From contig NZ_JAEAGO010000004.1 in NCBI RefSeq assembly GCF_016464625.1, positions 267,254 to 331,253 on the forward strand: a DNA stretch of 64,000 bases, in the 5' to 3' direction. The notes below the pieces were generated by a model, which was given only the letters and a program-made list of their open reading frames with translations, searched no databases and had not been told where the DNA came from. The position numbers were made by a program, and so were the translations under genes. This stretch comes from Penaeicola halotolerans. Lineage in GTDB: Bacteria; Bacteroidota; Bacteroidia; Cytophagales; Cyclobacteriaceae. Position 1 is the first letter of the stretch. Each line of letters begins with the position of its first letter. Shown in pieces: positions 35,296 to 45,708 of this stretch.

Positions 35296-38271
35296 ATGAG
35301 AAAGTTGTTACTATTTAGCTTTCTATTACTCTTTAGTACAGGGCTTTATGCTCAGTCTAGGGTAGTAACAGGGAAAGTGACCTCATCGGAAGATGGTCAG
35401 CCAATTCCGGGGGTTGGTGTTCAAGTGAAAGGTACTACTACTGGAGTACCTACAGATTTAGACGGAAGTTTCAGGATAGAAATTCCTTCTTCGGAGTCTG
35501 TCTTAGTATTCAAAGCTTTAGGGATGATCTCTAAAGAGGTACGTGTAGGTAATCAGTCTATTATTAATGTTGTACTAGATCCTGATACCAAAACATTAGG
35601 AGAAGTAGTTGTAGTTGGTTATGGCGAAATGACAAAAAGAGAAGTTACTGGAGCTATTTCTTCTGTGAGCTCACAAGACATTAAAGACCTTCCAGTTGCT
35701 GGTGTCGACCAGGCGATTCAAGGAAGAGCGGCAGGTGTTTTGGTAAGCTCTGCTTCAGGTACACCAGGTGGTGCTATCAGTATCAATGTAAGAGGTACTG
35801 CCTCCATATCGGCTAGTAATGAGCCTTTATATGTAGTGGATGGATTGCCTATTTATAGTGGGAATACTTCATCTATTGGTTTAGGTGGACAAGTTACAAA
35901 TGTGCTTTCTCAGATCAATCCAAACGATATTGAATCTATAGAGGTTCTAAAGGACGCTGCTTCTGCGGCTATTTATGGTTCTAGAGGTGCAAATGGCGTT
36001 GTTTTGATTACCACTAAAAGAGGAAAAGCAGGGAAAGCTCAAGTTGATCTATCTATTTATAGAGGTGTTCAAGAGCCTGCAAACAGAGTTGAAAACGTTA
36101 CTGGCTCTCAATGGAGACAATTGATGAATGAGTCTAGAGTGAATGATGGTGGAAATCCGATCTTTACAGAAGAGCAAGTGGCTAATGCACCTAACGCAGA
36201 TTGGTTTGATCTCATTTTCCGTCAAGGTACTGTTGAAGACTACAATGTGTCAATTAGAGGAGGCTCTGAAAACACGCAATTCTTTGTTTCTGGAGGTCTA
36301 TTTAGAAACGAAGGGTTTATAAAAGGTTTTGACTTCACAAGATATTCTACTAGCCTTTCCGTTGACCATAAGTTTAGTGAAAAAGTTGATTTAAGATCTA
36401 ACTTAAGGATTGTAAATACTCGTCAGAATCTTAGAAACAACGATAATAATATTTTTGGAGTGTTCAGCGCAGCAAATTTAGGTCGTCCAGACTTTGAACC
36501 TTTTACAGAAGAAGGTGACTATAACAACGCTTTCAGTACTTTAATTGGTCACCCGTTAGCATTGGCTGAGGAAATAAAAAATGAATTAAACGAGTTTAGA
36601 TTTCAGCCAAATATTGCAGTTGGGTATAAAATTATTCCAGGTTTGAGATTTGAGACTTCATTTAGAGCTGACATTATTTACGGTAGACAAGATACTTATG
36701 ATCCAAATACTGTGAGAAGTGGTTTTGCTACAAATGGTACAGGTACGCAAGCAAATAATTTGTTTACTACATACTTGAACGAAAATGTATTGTCTTATTC
36801 AAAAACATTTGGAGATGACCACTATTTCGATGCGATCTTAGGTCAATCATACCAGAGATATATCTCTGAGACTGGTTTTGTAACAGGAATTAATTTCCCT
36901 GGACCAGATTTCAAATATATTACTTCGGCTGCAGAGGTTAACTCAGGCTCTTCCTCTAGAACAGAATATGCACTATTGTCTTATTTTGGTAGAGCTAATT
37001 ACCGTTGGAGAGAAAAGCTGTTGATATCTGCAAGCTTAAGATCTGATGGTTCATCAAGGTTTGGTGAAGAGAATAGATATGGTATTTTCCCTGCAGGTTC
37101 AGTAGGGTATATTTTATCTGAAGAAAGCTTCTTGAATAGCTCCGAAGTAATTAGCTTATTGAAAGGTAGAGTAAGTTATGGTATAACTGGTAACCAAGAT
37201 GGTATTGGTAATTTCCAAGCATTGAATCTATATTCTGCTGGAGCTAATTATCTTGCCTCTCCGGGTTTTGCCCCTTCACAACTTCCTAACGCAAGATTGA
37301 GCTGGGAGGAGAGTAGTACGCTTAACTTCGGTGTGGACATGGGCTTCTTCAATGATAGATTCCAATTATCTGCTGAATATTTTATTCAGAACACGACTAA
37401 TCTACTTTTGAATAAACCAATTCCGAACACTTCAGGGTTTACTTCAATTACGGAGAATATTGGTTCTATGAGAAACAATGGCTTGGAGCTATCGCTATCT
37501 GCAAATGTTCTGAATAAGGGAGGCTTTAATTGGGATACTCAATTCAACATTTCATTTATCAAGAACGAGGTTACATCTATCGTAGATGAATCTACTCCGA
37601 TTAATTCACTACAAAGTAGAGCTGCAGTTGGTCAACCGCTTGGAGCATTCTTCTTGATAGAAACAAATGGTGTAGATCCTGAAACGGGTGATCTTAGATT
37701 CGTAGATTTAAATAATGATGGTGTCATTAATCCTGATGACAGACAATATTTAGGTAAGCCAAATCCAGATTATTTCGGAGGATTTAACAACACATTCACA
37801 TACAAAGGCTTTGATTTGAATGTATTCTTCCAGTTTACTCAAGGATTTGATGTGATAAACAGATCTGCACAGTTTAATCAGCACCTAGGCTTCTCAGCAT
37901 GGGGTATGTCTGAAATAGCACTTCAAAGATGGCAGCAACCTGGTGATATAACGGATATCCCAAGAGCTACAGCTGCTGATCCAAACAGAAATAATAGAGT
38001 TGACTCAGACAGATGGTTGGAAGATGGCTCATTTGTAAGACTTAAAAACCTTTCAATAGGATATACACTTCCAAAGAGTGTGCTACAGAGTATGGGGGTG
38101 AGACAGTTCAGAATTTATGCGATGGCTCAAAACCTAGTAACTTGGACAAAGTACACAGGATGGGATCCTGAATTGAATTCATCTCCTGGAGCGAATATTG
38201 CAAGAAATTATGATTTCTTGACTTTCCCACAAGCAAGAACAATTACTCTTGGGCTTAATTTAGGATTTTAA
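35296..38271 (+). CDS. SusC/RagA TonB-linked outer-membrane transporter (pair 1)
   Basis: A 991-residue outer-membrane protein with signal peptide (cleavage near YAQS, about residue 20), a carboxypeptidase regulatory-like domain (about 22-98), the TonB-box-like EVVVVGYG, a plug domain (about 110-230, with AIYGSRGANGVVLITTK) and a 22-stranded barrel ending in GLNLGF. It has no STN domain, so no direct sigma-factor signalling is expected. SusC proteins import ligands captured by the SusD partner, encoded 11 bp downstream. The first 110 residues are nearly the same as in the SusC proteins at 40699 and 45709. The ligand is unknown. Confidence 0.97.
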   Translation: MRKLLLFSFLLLFSTGLYAQSRVVTGKVTSSEDGQPIPGVGVQVKGTTTGVPTDLDGSFRIEIPSSESVLVFKALGMISKEVRVGNQSIINVVLDPDTKTLGEVVVVGYGEMTKREVTGAISSVSSQDIKDLPVAGVDQAIQGRAAGVLVSSASGTPGGAISINVRGTASISASNEPLYVVDGLPIYSGNTSSIGLGGQVTNVLSQINPNDIESIEVLKDAASAAIYGSRGANGVVLITTKRGKAGKAQVDLSIYRGVQEPANRVENVTGSQWRQLMNESRVNDGGNPIFTEEQVANAPNADWFDLIFRQGTVEDYNVSIRGGSENTQFFVSGGLFRNEGFIKGFDFTRYSTSLSVDHKFSEKVDLRSNLRIVNTRQNLRNNDNNIFGVFSAANLGRPDFEPFTEEGDYNNAFSTLIGHPLALAEEIKNELNEFRFQPNIAVGYKIIPGLRFETSFRADIIYGRQDTYDPNTVRSGFATNGTGTQANNLFTTYLNENVLSYSKTFGDDHYFDAILGQSYQRYISETGFVTGINFPGPDFKYITSAAEVNSGSSSRTEYALLSYFGRANYRWREKLLISASLRSDGSSRFGEENRYGIFPAGSVGYILSEESFLNSSEVISLLKGRVSYGITGNQDGIGNFQALNLYSAGANYLASPGFAPSQLPNARLSWEESSTLNFGVDMGFFNDRFQLSAEYFIQNTTNLLLNKPIPNTSGFTSITENIGSMRNNGLELSLSANVLNKGGFNWDTQFNISFIKNEVTSIVDESTPINSLQSRAAVGQPLGAFFLIETNGVDPETGDLRFVDLNNDGVINPDDRQYLGKPNPDYFGGFNNTFTYKGFDLNVFFQFTQGFDVINRSAQFNQHLGFSAWGMSEIALQRWQQPGDITDIPRATAADPNRNNRVDSDRWLEDGSFVRLKNLSIGYTLPKSVLQSMGVRQFRIYAMAQNLVTWTKYTGWDPELNSSPGANIARNYDFLTFPQARTITLGLNLGF

Positions 38272-38282
38272 AGTATAGAAAT

Positions 38283-39638
38283 ATGAAAAGTATATTTAAT
38301 AAAAGATTATTAGGTTCCTTATTAGGTGTTGCTTTAATAGCTTCATCTTGCTCAGATGATTTATTGAGTTTAGAACCTGTAGCTTCACTATCTTCAAATG
38401 CAGTATTCGTAAATCAGCAAGGTGCTAATGCTGCGGTTTTGGGTATGTACGGTGGATTAGCTGGTGGTAACAATCTAGGTTTTAGAATGAACGTAGTTGG
38501 TGATATAGCGTCAAATGATGTTTCTCATACTGGTTCTTTTAATACATGGAGGGATCTAGATTTGAAAAATTGGGATGCAGTTAATGGTGAGATTGGGGCA
38601 ATTTGGTCATCTTCATATAATAGTATCAATAGAGCCAACAATATTATAGCTCAAGTTGATGGGATTGATATGGATCAATCACTGAAAGACCAATATAGAG
38701 GAGAGGCTTTGTTTGTTAGAGCGTTGAATCATTTCAATTTAGCTAACTATTTTGGAGATGTGCCAATTATTACTACTCCTACAGCTGCTCCTATTGATGA
38801 TAGTTATTTTGTTTCTAGGGATCCAAGAGCCTCTGTATATGAAAGGGTTCTTCAAGATTTGACAGAGGCTGCATCATTGTTGCCGGTGTCTTATAGTACA
38901 AATAACAATACAAGACATAGAGCTACTAGAGGTGCTGCTCAGGCTTTATTAGCTAGGTTGTACCTTTATACTGGGGATTATGAAAATGCTGAAATAGCTG
39001 CAACTGAAGTTATATCGAATAGTACTTATGCTTTGGTTCCTTTTGAGAATCAAGTGGCGTCTAAGGGTACTTCAGAAGCGATATTTGAGTTGTTTTTTGA
39101 CGCTAATAATCAAAATCCAGTTACTTTTTGGTATGGAAGGGATAATGGTGGTCGTTTTGAATTCGGTGCAACTGAAGATCTTTGGAATTCTTTTGAAGCT
39201 GGTGACCTAAGAAGACAATCATCTATCCGTGAAGAAGCTCCTGGTGTTTTTGTTAATTTTAAATATAGAGACAATACAACGGGTACTGATGGAGTTCATA
39301 TCTTGAGACTTGCTGAAATGTACTTAATTAGGGCTGAAGCTAGAGTAAGAACTGGGGATTTTCTAGGTGCAACTTCTGATATACAAGTGATTAGAAGGAG
39401 AGCGTTTGGAGATCAAACACTAGTTGTCACAATTCCTGCAAATGTTGAAGATGCTATTGATTTTATCCTTGAAGAAAGAAGACGAGAGTTTGCTTTTGAG
39501 GGTCATAGATGGCATGACTTAGTAAGAACTGGACGAGCTGTTGATGAATTCGAAATCCAAGCATTTAGAACATTAATGCCAATTCCATTGAATGCTAGAG
39601 ATGTAAATCCTAACCTGACACAAAATGATGGTTATTAA
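38283..39638 (+). CDS. SusD/RagB surface lipoprotein (pair 1)
   Basis: A 451-residue lipoprotein with lipobox ASSC (Cys23) followed by SDD, acidic residues like a surface-export signal. The helical SusD fold is shown by SINRANNIIAQVD, LFVRALNHFNLANYFGDVP, RLAEMYLIRAEA and the C-terminal EERRREFAFEGHRWHDLVRTGRA. It binds the ligand as the lid of the SusC barrel. It is encoded 11 bp after its SusC and ends before a terminator at 39660. The ligand cannot be predicted. Confidence 0.96.
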   Translation: MKSIFNKRLLGSLLGVALIASSCSDDLLSLEPVASLSSNAVFVNQQGANAAVLGMYGGLAGGNNLGFRMNVVGDIASNDVSHTGSFNTWRDLDLKNWDAVNGEIGAIWSSSYNSINRANNIIAQVDGIDMDQSLKDQYRGEALFVRALNHFNLANYFGDVPIITTPTAAPIDDSYFVSRDPRASVYERVLQDLTEAASLLPVSYSTNNNTRHRATRGAAQALLARLYLYTGDYENAEIAATEVISNSTYALVPFENQVASKGTSEAIFELFFDANNQNPVTFWYGRDNGGRFEFGATEDLWNSFEAGDLRRQSSIREEAPGVFVNFKYRDNTTGTDGVHILRLAEMYLIRAEARVRTGDFLGATSDIQVIRRRAFGDQTLVVTIPANVEDAIDFILEERRREFAFEGHRWHDLVRTGRAVDEFEIQAFRTLMPIPLNARDVNPNLTQNDGY

Positions 39639-39658
39639 TTTATGATTATATAAAGTTG

Positions 39659-39686
39659 AGAAGGGTGTTTTTACACCCTTCTTCTT
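39659..39686 (+). terminator. Terminator after SusC/SusD pair 1
   Basis: GAAGGGTGT (39660-39668) and ACACCCTTC (39673-39681) form a perfect 9-bp stem with a TTTT loop, then TTCTTGATTT. It separates pair 1 from the small secreted protein gene, though partial readthrough is possible. Confidence 0.85.
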
Positions 39687-39709
39687 GATTTAAACAAAAT
39701 GATAAAGTG

Positions 39710-40399
39710 ATGAAAGCTCTATTTTTATTTATTTATTTGTCATTCATGTCTCTTGGTCTAAGTGCCCAAGTTTTATCTGGATTAGATGCTCAGAATAATT
39801 TGAATGATATTGGAGGTCAGGGTGTTACTGTCAGAGAGATTGCTCCCATAAAGGGGAATACGCAAGGAAGCCCCTATTTGTCAGAGGCTTTTCTCAAAGG
39901 TATTTTAGTGCTATCCAATGGGGAAACTTTTAATACAGAGCTTAATCTTGATCTGATGAAGGGGGTAATCTATGCAAAATCACAAAGAGGCATCCTTATG
40001 TTGGAGGCAAGTAAGGTAGATACCATTAAGATAATAGATAAAGAAGTGGAGCGAATTTTTTTACCTAGTTATGGTATTAAGTTGGGATGTGAGTCTTGCT
40101 TGATTGAGTATTTAGGAGAATACAAAGGCCAATTTTTTTACGGAAGAGAAAATGTCTTGTTTGAACCAGCTCAAGTAGGAGGCGCATATAACGCGGGAAA
40201 AGATTATGATCGTTATTTAAGAAAGTTAGAAGTTGCTACGCTTGTTAATGGGGAAGCTTCCAGTTTAAATAAGTTAAATAACAAATGGTTGAAAGAAGTT
40301 CTTGGTGATGACTTTAAGGCTTTTAAGTCTATAGAAAAATCTCAAAATCTAGATAGTAATGATCCTTTAGCATTTAAAAAAATGCTTTTGATGCTTTAG
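39710..40399 (+). CDS. Secreted protein of unknown family, paralogue of the protein at 50805
   Basis: A 229-residue protein with a type I signal peptide (cleavage near LSAQV, about residue 20). It shares with the protein at 50805 a GSPYL motif, the following G-I-x-x-S-x-G strand pattern, an ASK or ASN turn before a beta strand, and a C-terminal region with GG-A-Y, a D-R-(Y/F) pair, a KLN repeat and an amphipathic helix. Two cysteines (GCESC) are close together. No known family was recognised. I start at the ATG at 39710 rather than the GTG just before. It follows SusC/SusD pair 1, as its paralogue follows pair 3. Function unknown. Confidence 0.75.
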   Translation: MKALFLFIYLSFMSLGLSAQVLSGLDAQNNLNDIGGQGVTVREIAPIKGNTQGSPYLSEAFLKGILVLSNGETFNTELNLDLMKGVIYAKSQRGILMLEASKVDTIKIIDKEVERIFLPSYGIKLGCESCLIEYLGEYKGQFFYGRENVLFEPAQVGGAYNAGKDYDRYLRKLEVATLVNGEASSLNKLNNKWLKEVLGDDFKAFKSIEKSQNLDSNDPLAFKKMLLML

Positions 40400-40698
40400 A
40401 TTATAATTTAAATGGCTTTTGTTGCTAATAACACTTAGCTTGAATCTATTATTGTAAAGTTAACAGAATATTATACTTCTATTAAACTTTTGTTTAACTA
40501 AAAGCGACACAATATTTGGTCGCTTTATTTTTTATAAAATTATATAGTTTATTATTTCATAATATTTGCTGTAAAGTCTCTATTTTTTTACTTAAAGATA
40601 TATTAAGTATGATTTATTTTGTTGAATCTATTTGTGTTTTCTCCATTTATTTTCTTTAAACTTGCATTACACAACATGTTCAACTTAATAAAAACACT
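40400..40698. other. AT-rich intergenic region before SusC/SusD pair 2
   Basis: No ORF of note. It holds the hairpin at 40501-40526 and, near the end, TTTG (40631-40634) and TAAACTTG (40657-40664), one base from the -7 consensus, with 22 bp between them and 35 bp before the susC ATG. This may be the pair 2 promoter. Confidence 0.45.
40501..40533 (+). terminator. Terminator after the secreted protein at 39710
   Basis: AAAGCGAC (40501-40508) and GTCGCTTT (40519-40526) form an 8-bp stem with a 10-nt loop and are followed by ATTTTTT. It lies about 100 bp past the stop codon. Confidence 0.75.
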
Positions 40699-43600
40699 AT
40701 GAGAAAGTTATTACTATTTTGCTTTCTGACGCTATTTAGTATTGGGACATATGCCCAATCTGTAGTAGTGACAGGTACAGTAACTTCTTCTGAGGATGGG
40801 CAACCTATCCCTGGAGTTGGTGTTCAGGTCAAAGGTACTACCACAGGTGTGCCAACAGACTTGGACGGAAAATACCGAATTGAAGTACCAAGCACAGATG
40901 CAGTTTTGGTATTTCAGGCATTGGGTATGGTCACTCAAGAAATTCGAGTTGGTAATCGTTCTACTATCAACGTAATACTTAATCCAGATACTAAGACACT
41001 AGGTGAGGTAGTGGTAGTAGGTTACGGTACGCAGGAGAGAAGAGATGTGACTGGTTCAGTAACTTCTATCAAAAATGAATCAATTGAGAACTTGGTTTCT
41101 CCTTCATTTGATGCTCAGTTAGCTGGTAGAGCTGCTGGTGTACAAGTGACAGTGCCTAACGGTATTTTAGGTTCAAGACCTATTATCAGAATTAGAGGGG
41201 TTAACTCACTTTCTGGTGGTGCTGATCCACTCATCGTGATTGACGGTGTACCAGTAGTAGATTCTGATAGATCAGGTGCAGTGGCTTCTAACCCACTCGC
41301 AAATATCAACCCAGCTGACATTGAAACTTATGAAGTGCTGAAGGATGGTTCTGCTACTGCAATTTATGGATCTAGGGCAGCAAATGGCGTGATTCTCATC
41401 ACAACCAAAAGAGGTAAATCTGGAAAGGCGCAAGTGAACTATAATGTAAGCACTGGTATCAATGAATCAGTAGGAAGATTTGATCTATTGAATGGTGAGC
41501 AATTCGTTACAATTGCCAATGAAAAAGCAAGTAACATCAACCCAGCAAACACGGGTAACGCTCAATCAAGTGGTATTAACACTGACTGGCAAGATGCAGT
41601 ATTAAGATCAGGTAATACGCAACAGCATAATCTATCTATTTCAGGTGGATCTGAATCTACGACTTATTTCTTCTCATTAGGTTTCACAGACCAAGAGTCT
41701 GTAGTAAAAAACAATGATCTAGAGAGATACTCTTTTAGATCAAATATAGATCACAAGATCTCTAGTAAAGTAAGAGTGGGTGCAAGTCTTTCTTTTACTC
41801 ATACTGCCATCACAGGGCTGAATAATGGCGCAAACTCACTCTCTGGAGCTATCTACAATGCTACTAGAGCATTACCAAACGTACCAATTTTCGATCCAAA
41901 TAATCTAGAGTTTGAAGGCTATAACATAGCGCCAGGTGGCGCGACTACTGGCTTTGGAGCTAACTTAGCGGGTCCAGATAATAATATCCCTAATATTGCC
42001 TATGTGCTTGCTAAAAACCTTTACAGAGGTAGAAATAACAGAGTTCTTGGTAATGCTTATGGAGAAGTAGATATCGTAGATGGCCTTACTGCAAGATCTC
42101 AAATAGGTATAGATCTCACTTTGGCAGATGATTTTACTACCTTAGACCCAAGACATGGTGATGGCCGTGGTGTTATTGGTTCAGTTACGATGGCATATAA
42201 CCCAGCAATCAGATGGAATTGGCAAAACACTTTGAATTATCAAACAGTGATAGCTGAAGATCATTCATTGAATATTACAGCAGGTGTGGAATATCAATAC
42301 ACAAACTTTTATGCATTCTCGGCATCTGGAACTGGTCTTTCAGATGATTTCTTCAGATTGAGAAACTTGATTTCTAACTCTTACAACAACCAGTTTTCTG
42401 GCGGTAGCTTCTCTGAAAATGGTTTCGACTCTTATTTTGCTAGAGTAAACTATAGCTTTAAAGGAAAGTATTTACTTTCATTTGCGGTAAGAAATGATGG
42501 TATTTCTCAACTAGCAGAAGAAAATAGGAGAGGTACATTTCCGGGAGGTTCAATCGGATGGAGAGTCTCTGATGAAGATTTCTTTAACAGTGGTCTGATT
42601 TCTGATTTGAAACTAAGAGCATCCTATGCAGAAGTAGGAAACGTAAGTCTACCAGGTGGTGCTTTCCCATATGCAGGTGGATTCGGTCCAGTTCAGGCAG
42701 CAGCGGGTGCTGGTATTGGTTATACCAACGTAGCTAACGTGGCATTACAGTGGGAAACTTCAAGAAAAACCAACGTTGGTTTTGACATGACTGTGGGGAA
42801 AGTGACTCTATCAGCTGATTATTTTAGAAATGATGTAGATGGTCTTGTATTAAATGCGCCAACTGCGCCATCTCTCGGGGTACCAGGAAATACGATTAGC
42901 CAAAACGTAGGTGAAATGTACAATGAAGGAGTCGAGTTTAGAATCGCATCTACAGTACTTCAAAGAGGTAAGTTTACATGGAATACAGACTTCAACTTCA
43001 CTTATATCAAAAACGAAGTGACAAGCCTAGTGCAACCATTGACTGGAACATATAACAGAACAGTAGAAGGAGGCCCTATCGCTCAGCTTTATGGATTTAA
43101 GTATGCTGGTGTCAATGCTGCTAATGGTAACATTATGTATTACAGCGGGGATGATATCGTACAACTTGTAGGAGCATCTTCTTGGAGAGTGTATAACCCA
43201 GCAGATCCAACAAACATTGCTACAACTGGTACTGCTCCAACACAATTCTTTTTAGGAAATACCCTTCCTAAATATCAAGGTGGTTGGTCAAACAACTTTA
43301 CTTATGGTAACTGGGATGCTGAGATCTTTATCAGATATCAAGGTGGTAACTACATCATGAACGAGACAAGAAGAGGTCTTCTTGGACTTGGTTTCTCTAA
43401 TAACCATGCTGAAATCTTAAACAGATGGACTGAGAGTGGTCAGGAGACTGATGTCCCTAGACTATATCAAGGACGTGATGCCAATACTTGGCAGACTTCT
43501 GCCTCTAACTCTAGATTCGTAGAGAAGGGGGATTTCGTAAGAATTCAAAATATTGTGATTGGTTATAGAGTGCCTCAAGAGACTCTGACTAATGCCTTTA

Positions 43601-43779
43601 ATGGAGCCATCAGAAGTGCAAGATTCTTTGCTCAGGTACAAAACCCAATTATCTTCACGAAGTATTCAGGTATAGATCCAGAATCTAATAGTTTCTCAGG
43701 TCAGTTAAGTTATGGCGTTGACTGGAACGTAGCTCCTATCATCAGAACTTGGTCTGTAGGTCTAAATGTTGGATTCTAA
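40699..43779 (+). CDS. SusC/RagA TonB-linked outer-membrane transporter (pair 2)
   Basis: A 1026-residue protein with the same plan as the other two SusC genes here: signal peptide, carboxypeptidase regulatory-like domain, EVVVVGYG, plug with AIYGSRAANGVILITTK and a barrel ending in GLNVGF. Its N-terminal 110 residues match SusC 1 almost throughout, while the barrel differs, so the ligands may differ. The SusD partner starts 25 bp downstream. A possible promoter (TTTG, 22 bp, TAAACTTG) precedes it. Ligand unknown. Confidence 0.97.
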   Translation: MRKLLLFCFLTLFSIGTYAQSVVVTGTVTSSEDGQPIPGVGVQVKGTTTGVPTDLDGKYRIEVPSTDAVLVFQALGMVTQEIRVGNRSTINVILNPDTKTLGEVVVVGYGTQERRDVTGSVTSIKNESIENLVSPSFDAQLAGRAAGVQVTVPNGILGSRPIIRIRGVNSLSGGADPLIVIDGVPVVDSDRSGAVASNPLANINPADIETYEVLKDGSATAIYGSRAANGVILITTKRGKSGKAQVNYNVSTGINESVGRFDLLNGEQFVTIANEKASNINPANTGNAQSSGINTDWQDAVLRSGNTQQHNLSISGGSESTTYFFSLGFTDQESVVKNNDLERYSFRSNIDHKISSKVRVGASLSFTHTAITGLNNGANSLSGAIYNATRALPNVPIFDPNNLEFEGYNIAPGGATTGFGANLAGPDNNIPNIAYVLAKNLYRGRNNRVLGNAYGEVDIVDGLTARSQIGIDLTLADDFTTLDPRHGDGRGVIGSVTMAYNPAIRWNWQNTLNYQTVIAEDHSLNITAGVEYQYTNFYAFSASGTGLSDDFFRLRNLISNSYNNQFSGGSFSENGFDSYFARVNYSFKGKYLLSFAVRNDGISQLAEENRRGTFPGGSIGWRVSDEDFFNSGLISDLKLRASYAEVGNVSLPGGAFPYAGGFGPVQAAAGAGIGYTNVANVALQWETSRKTNVGFDMTVGKVTLSADYFRNDVDGLVLNAPTAPSLGVPGNTISQNVGEMYNEGVEFRIASTVLQRGKFTWNTDFNFTYIKNEVTSLVQPLTGTYNRTVEGGPIAQLYGFKYAGVNAANGNIMYYSGDDIVQLVGASSWRVYNPADPTNIATTGTAPTQFFLGNTLPKYQGGWSNNFTYGNWDAEIFIRYQGGNYIMNETRRGLLGLGFSNNHAEILNRWTESGQETDVPRLYQGRDANTWQTSASNSRFVEKGDFVRIQNIVIGYRVPQETLTNAFNGAIRSARFFAQVQNPIIFTKYSGIDPESNSFSGQLSYGVDWNVAPIIRTWSVGLNVGF

Positions 43780-43804
43780 TTAAACAACCTTAAAAAGAAG
43801 AATC

Positions 43805-45361
43805 ATGAAAAATATACTTTCAAACAAAATCAAAACAGCATTTGTAGCTGTAGCGATGATCGGAGCAACCTCATGCGAGGTGACTGATCTACAGCCAGCT
43901 AACATTATTCCAGATGCTGAGGCATTTGCAGATGCTAATAGAGTAAATGCCGCTGTATTGGGTATTTACGAGGCAGCTCAGAGAGGTTTCTACTTAGGTG
44001 CTGTGCAAAGAGGTTATCCTTTTGGAGCAGCTTCTACGCAACAGGGTGACATGAGAGGTGAAGACATGTATAATGACCAACTCTTTTATGAGATCACTTA
44101 TACCAATGGACAAAATCCAAATACTGCCAATAACAATGGTCAATGGATCTCTTTATATAGAATGATCAATAGGGCCAATATTGTAATTGAGAATTTAGAT
44201 ATCGCTTTAGAGGCTGGCGCTATCACGCAGGAACAAAGAGATGGGTATCTTGGAGAGGCTCTTTTCTTAAGAGCATTAGCACATCACGAATTGGTGATCT
44301 ATTTCTCTAGACCATACTCTGATGATCCATCAGCAATGGGGATTCCATACAGAACTTTCCCTATCAATGACGTATCAAGAGTTGCAGAAGGGGAAGCTGT
44401 AGGAAGAGGAACAGTTCAAGGTGTTTACGATCAACTTCTTGAAGATCTAGATGCGGCAGAAGGATTATTGTCTCCAGATGGTAATGCTTTCCGAGCTACA
44501 CAAGGAGCTGCTATTGCACTCAAGGCTAGAATCAAGCTTCACATGGAAGATTGGAATGGCGTTTTGACTGAGTACAACAAAATAGCAGGTGACTATGCAG
44601 TTACAGCGGATCCTCTCGAACCGTTTAGAAATGGAACAAGTTCAGACAATATTTTCTCTTTTGAAAATACAGAGGCGTCTAATGCAGGAGTAAACGGAGC
44701 TTTAGCGACTATGTATGGTAACCCAGCTAACGGTGCCAGAGGTCTTGTAAAAATCAGTCCATTAATATGGAGAGCAGATTTTTGGCATCCAGAAGATCTC
44801 AGAAGAACGGATGAAACTACTGAAGGTGAAGGTATGGTAAGTTCAGGACCTCTAGGGATTTTTACTTACAAATACACTGATGCTAGTACTTATAGTGATC
44901 CTACAGTAATAATCAGATTCTCTGAAATAGTCCTTGCAGCAGCAGAAGCGCAAGCGAGATTGTCTCCTACTATCCCTTCAGCAAGTGCAATTACGTTGTT
45001 AAACTCTGTAAGAGATAGAGCACTTCCTGCATCAGTACCATCTTACACGGCACTTGACTTCTTGAATACAGATGCTTTGATTGAGGCAATCATCAACGAG
45101 AGAAGAATTGAGTTTCTAGCAGAAGGTAGAAGATGGCCAGATATTCATAGATTATCTGGTGAAGGTAGAATGGCAGGTATCCCTGATAAGGCAGCGAGTA
45201 GATCAGTGAATAATTTAGATTTCTACACAACTGATCGTGAGATCTTGTTAGATCACTCATTGGAGTATTCAGATGACTTATTCATTTGGCCTATTCCATT
45301 AGAGGAAATCTTGACAAATACCTCTAATCCATTACCTCAAAACCCAGGGTATTCTGGTTAA
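43805..45361 (+). CDS. SusD/RagB surface lipoprotein (pair 2)
   Basis: A 518-residue lipoprotein with lipobox GATSC (Cys24) followed by EVTD. SusD features include YRMINRANIVIENLD, EALFLRALAHHELV, IRFSEIVLAAAEA and INERRIEFLAEGRRWPDIHRL. It is the longest of the three SusD proteins here. It pairs with the SusC encoded 25 bp upstream and ends before a strong terminator at 45387. Ligand unknown. Confidence 0.96.
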   Translation: MKNILSNKIKTAFVAVAMIGATSCEVTDLQPANIIPDAEAFADANRVNAAVLGIYEAAQRGFYLGAVQRGYPFGAASTQQGDMRGEDMYNDQLFYEITYTNGQNPNTANNNGQWISLYRMINRANIVIENLDIALEAGAITQEQRDGYLGEALFLRALAHHELVIYFSRPYSDDPSAMGIPYRTFPINDVSRVAEGEAVGRGTVQGVYDQLLEDLDAAEGLLSPDGNAFRATQGAAIALKARIKLHMEDWNGVLTEYNKIAGDYAVTADPLEPFRNGTSSDNIFSFENTEASNAGVNGALATMYGNPANGARGLVKISPLIWRADFWHPEDLRRTDETTEGEGMVSSGPLGIFTYKYTDASTYSDPTVIIRFSEIVLAAAEAQARLSPTIPSASAITLLNSVRDRALPASVPSYTALDFLNTDALIEAIINERRIEFLAEGRRWPDIHRLSGEGRMAGIPDKAASRSVNNLDFYTTDREILLDHSLEYSDDLFIWPIPLEEILTNTSNPLPQNPGYSG

Positions 45362-45708
45362 ACGATTAGGAATATCATAAATCACCAATAGCTGTGGGTT
45401 CTTACTCACAGCTATTTTTTTGAAAATTATTTTTTATGCAATCGATTGAAATATCTCAATATCTTTAAAATATTTTATTCCATAGATTGTTCGGAATTCC
45501 AATGTTATTCTAAAGTTATTCAACTGTTATACGAAAGTATACTTTTAATTATCAGAATAATATTTCAATAATTTGATTTTAGCAATAACTTTAATTGCAT
45601 TTTTTCGCTATCATCGATCTAATTTTTCTTTTGAGACTATTGTATTATTCTAAGCACTTCCCTATACTTGTTCATTAAATCATTCTTAAAACCATAAATT
45701 CAAACAGT
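45362..45708. other. AT-rich intergenic region before SusC/SusD pair 3
   Basis: Starts with the terminator of pair 2. The rest has no ORF or repeat that I can support. TATACTTG (45663-45670), one base from the -7 consensus, lies 38 bp before the susC ATG with ATTG 20 bp upstream; this may be the pair 3 promoter and resembles the box before pair 2. Confidence 0.45.
45387..45421 (+). terminator. Terminator after SusC/SusD pair 2
   Basis: AATAGCTGTG (45387-45396) and CACAGCTATT (45407-45416) form a perfect 10-bp stem with a 10-nt loop, followed by a run of T. Confidence 0.92.
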
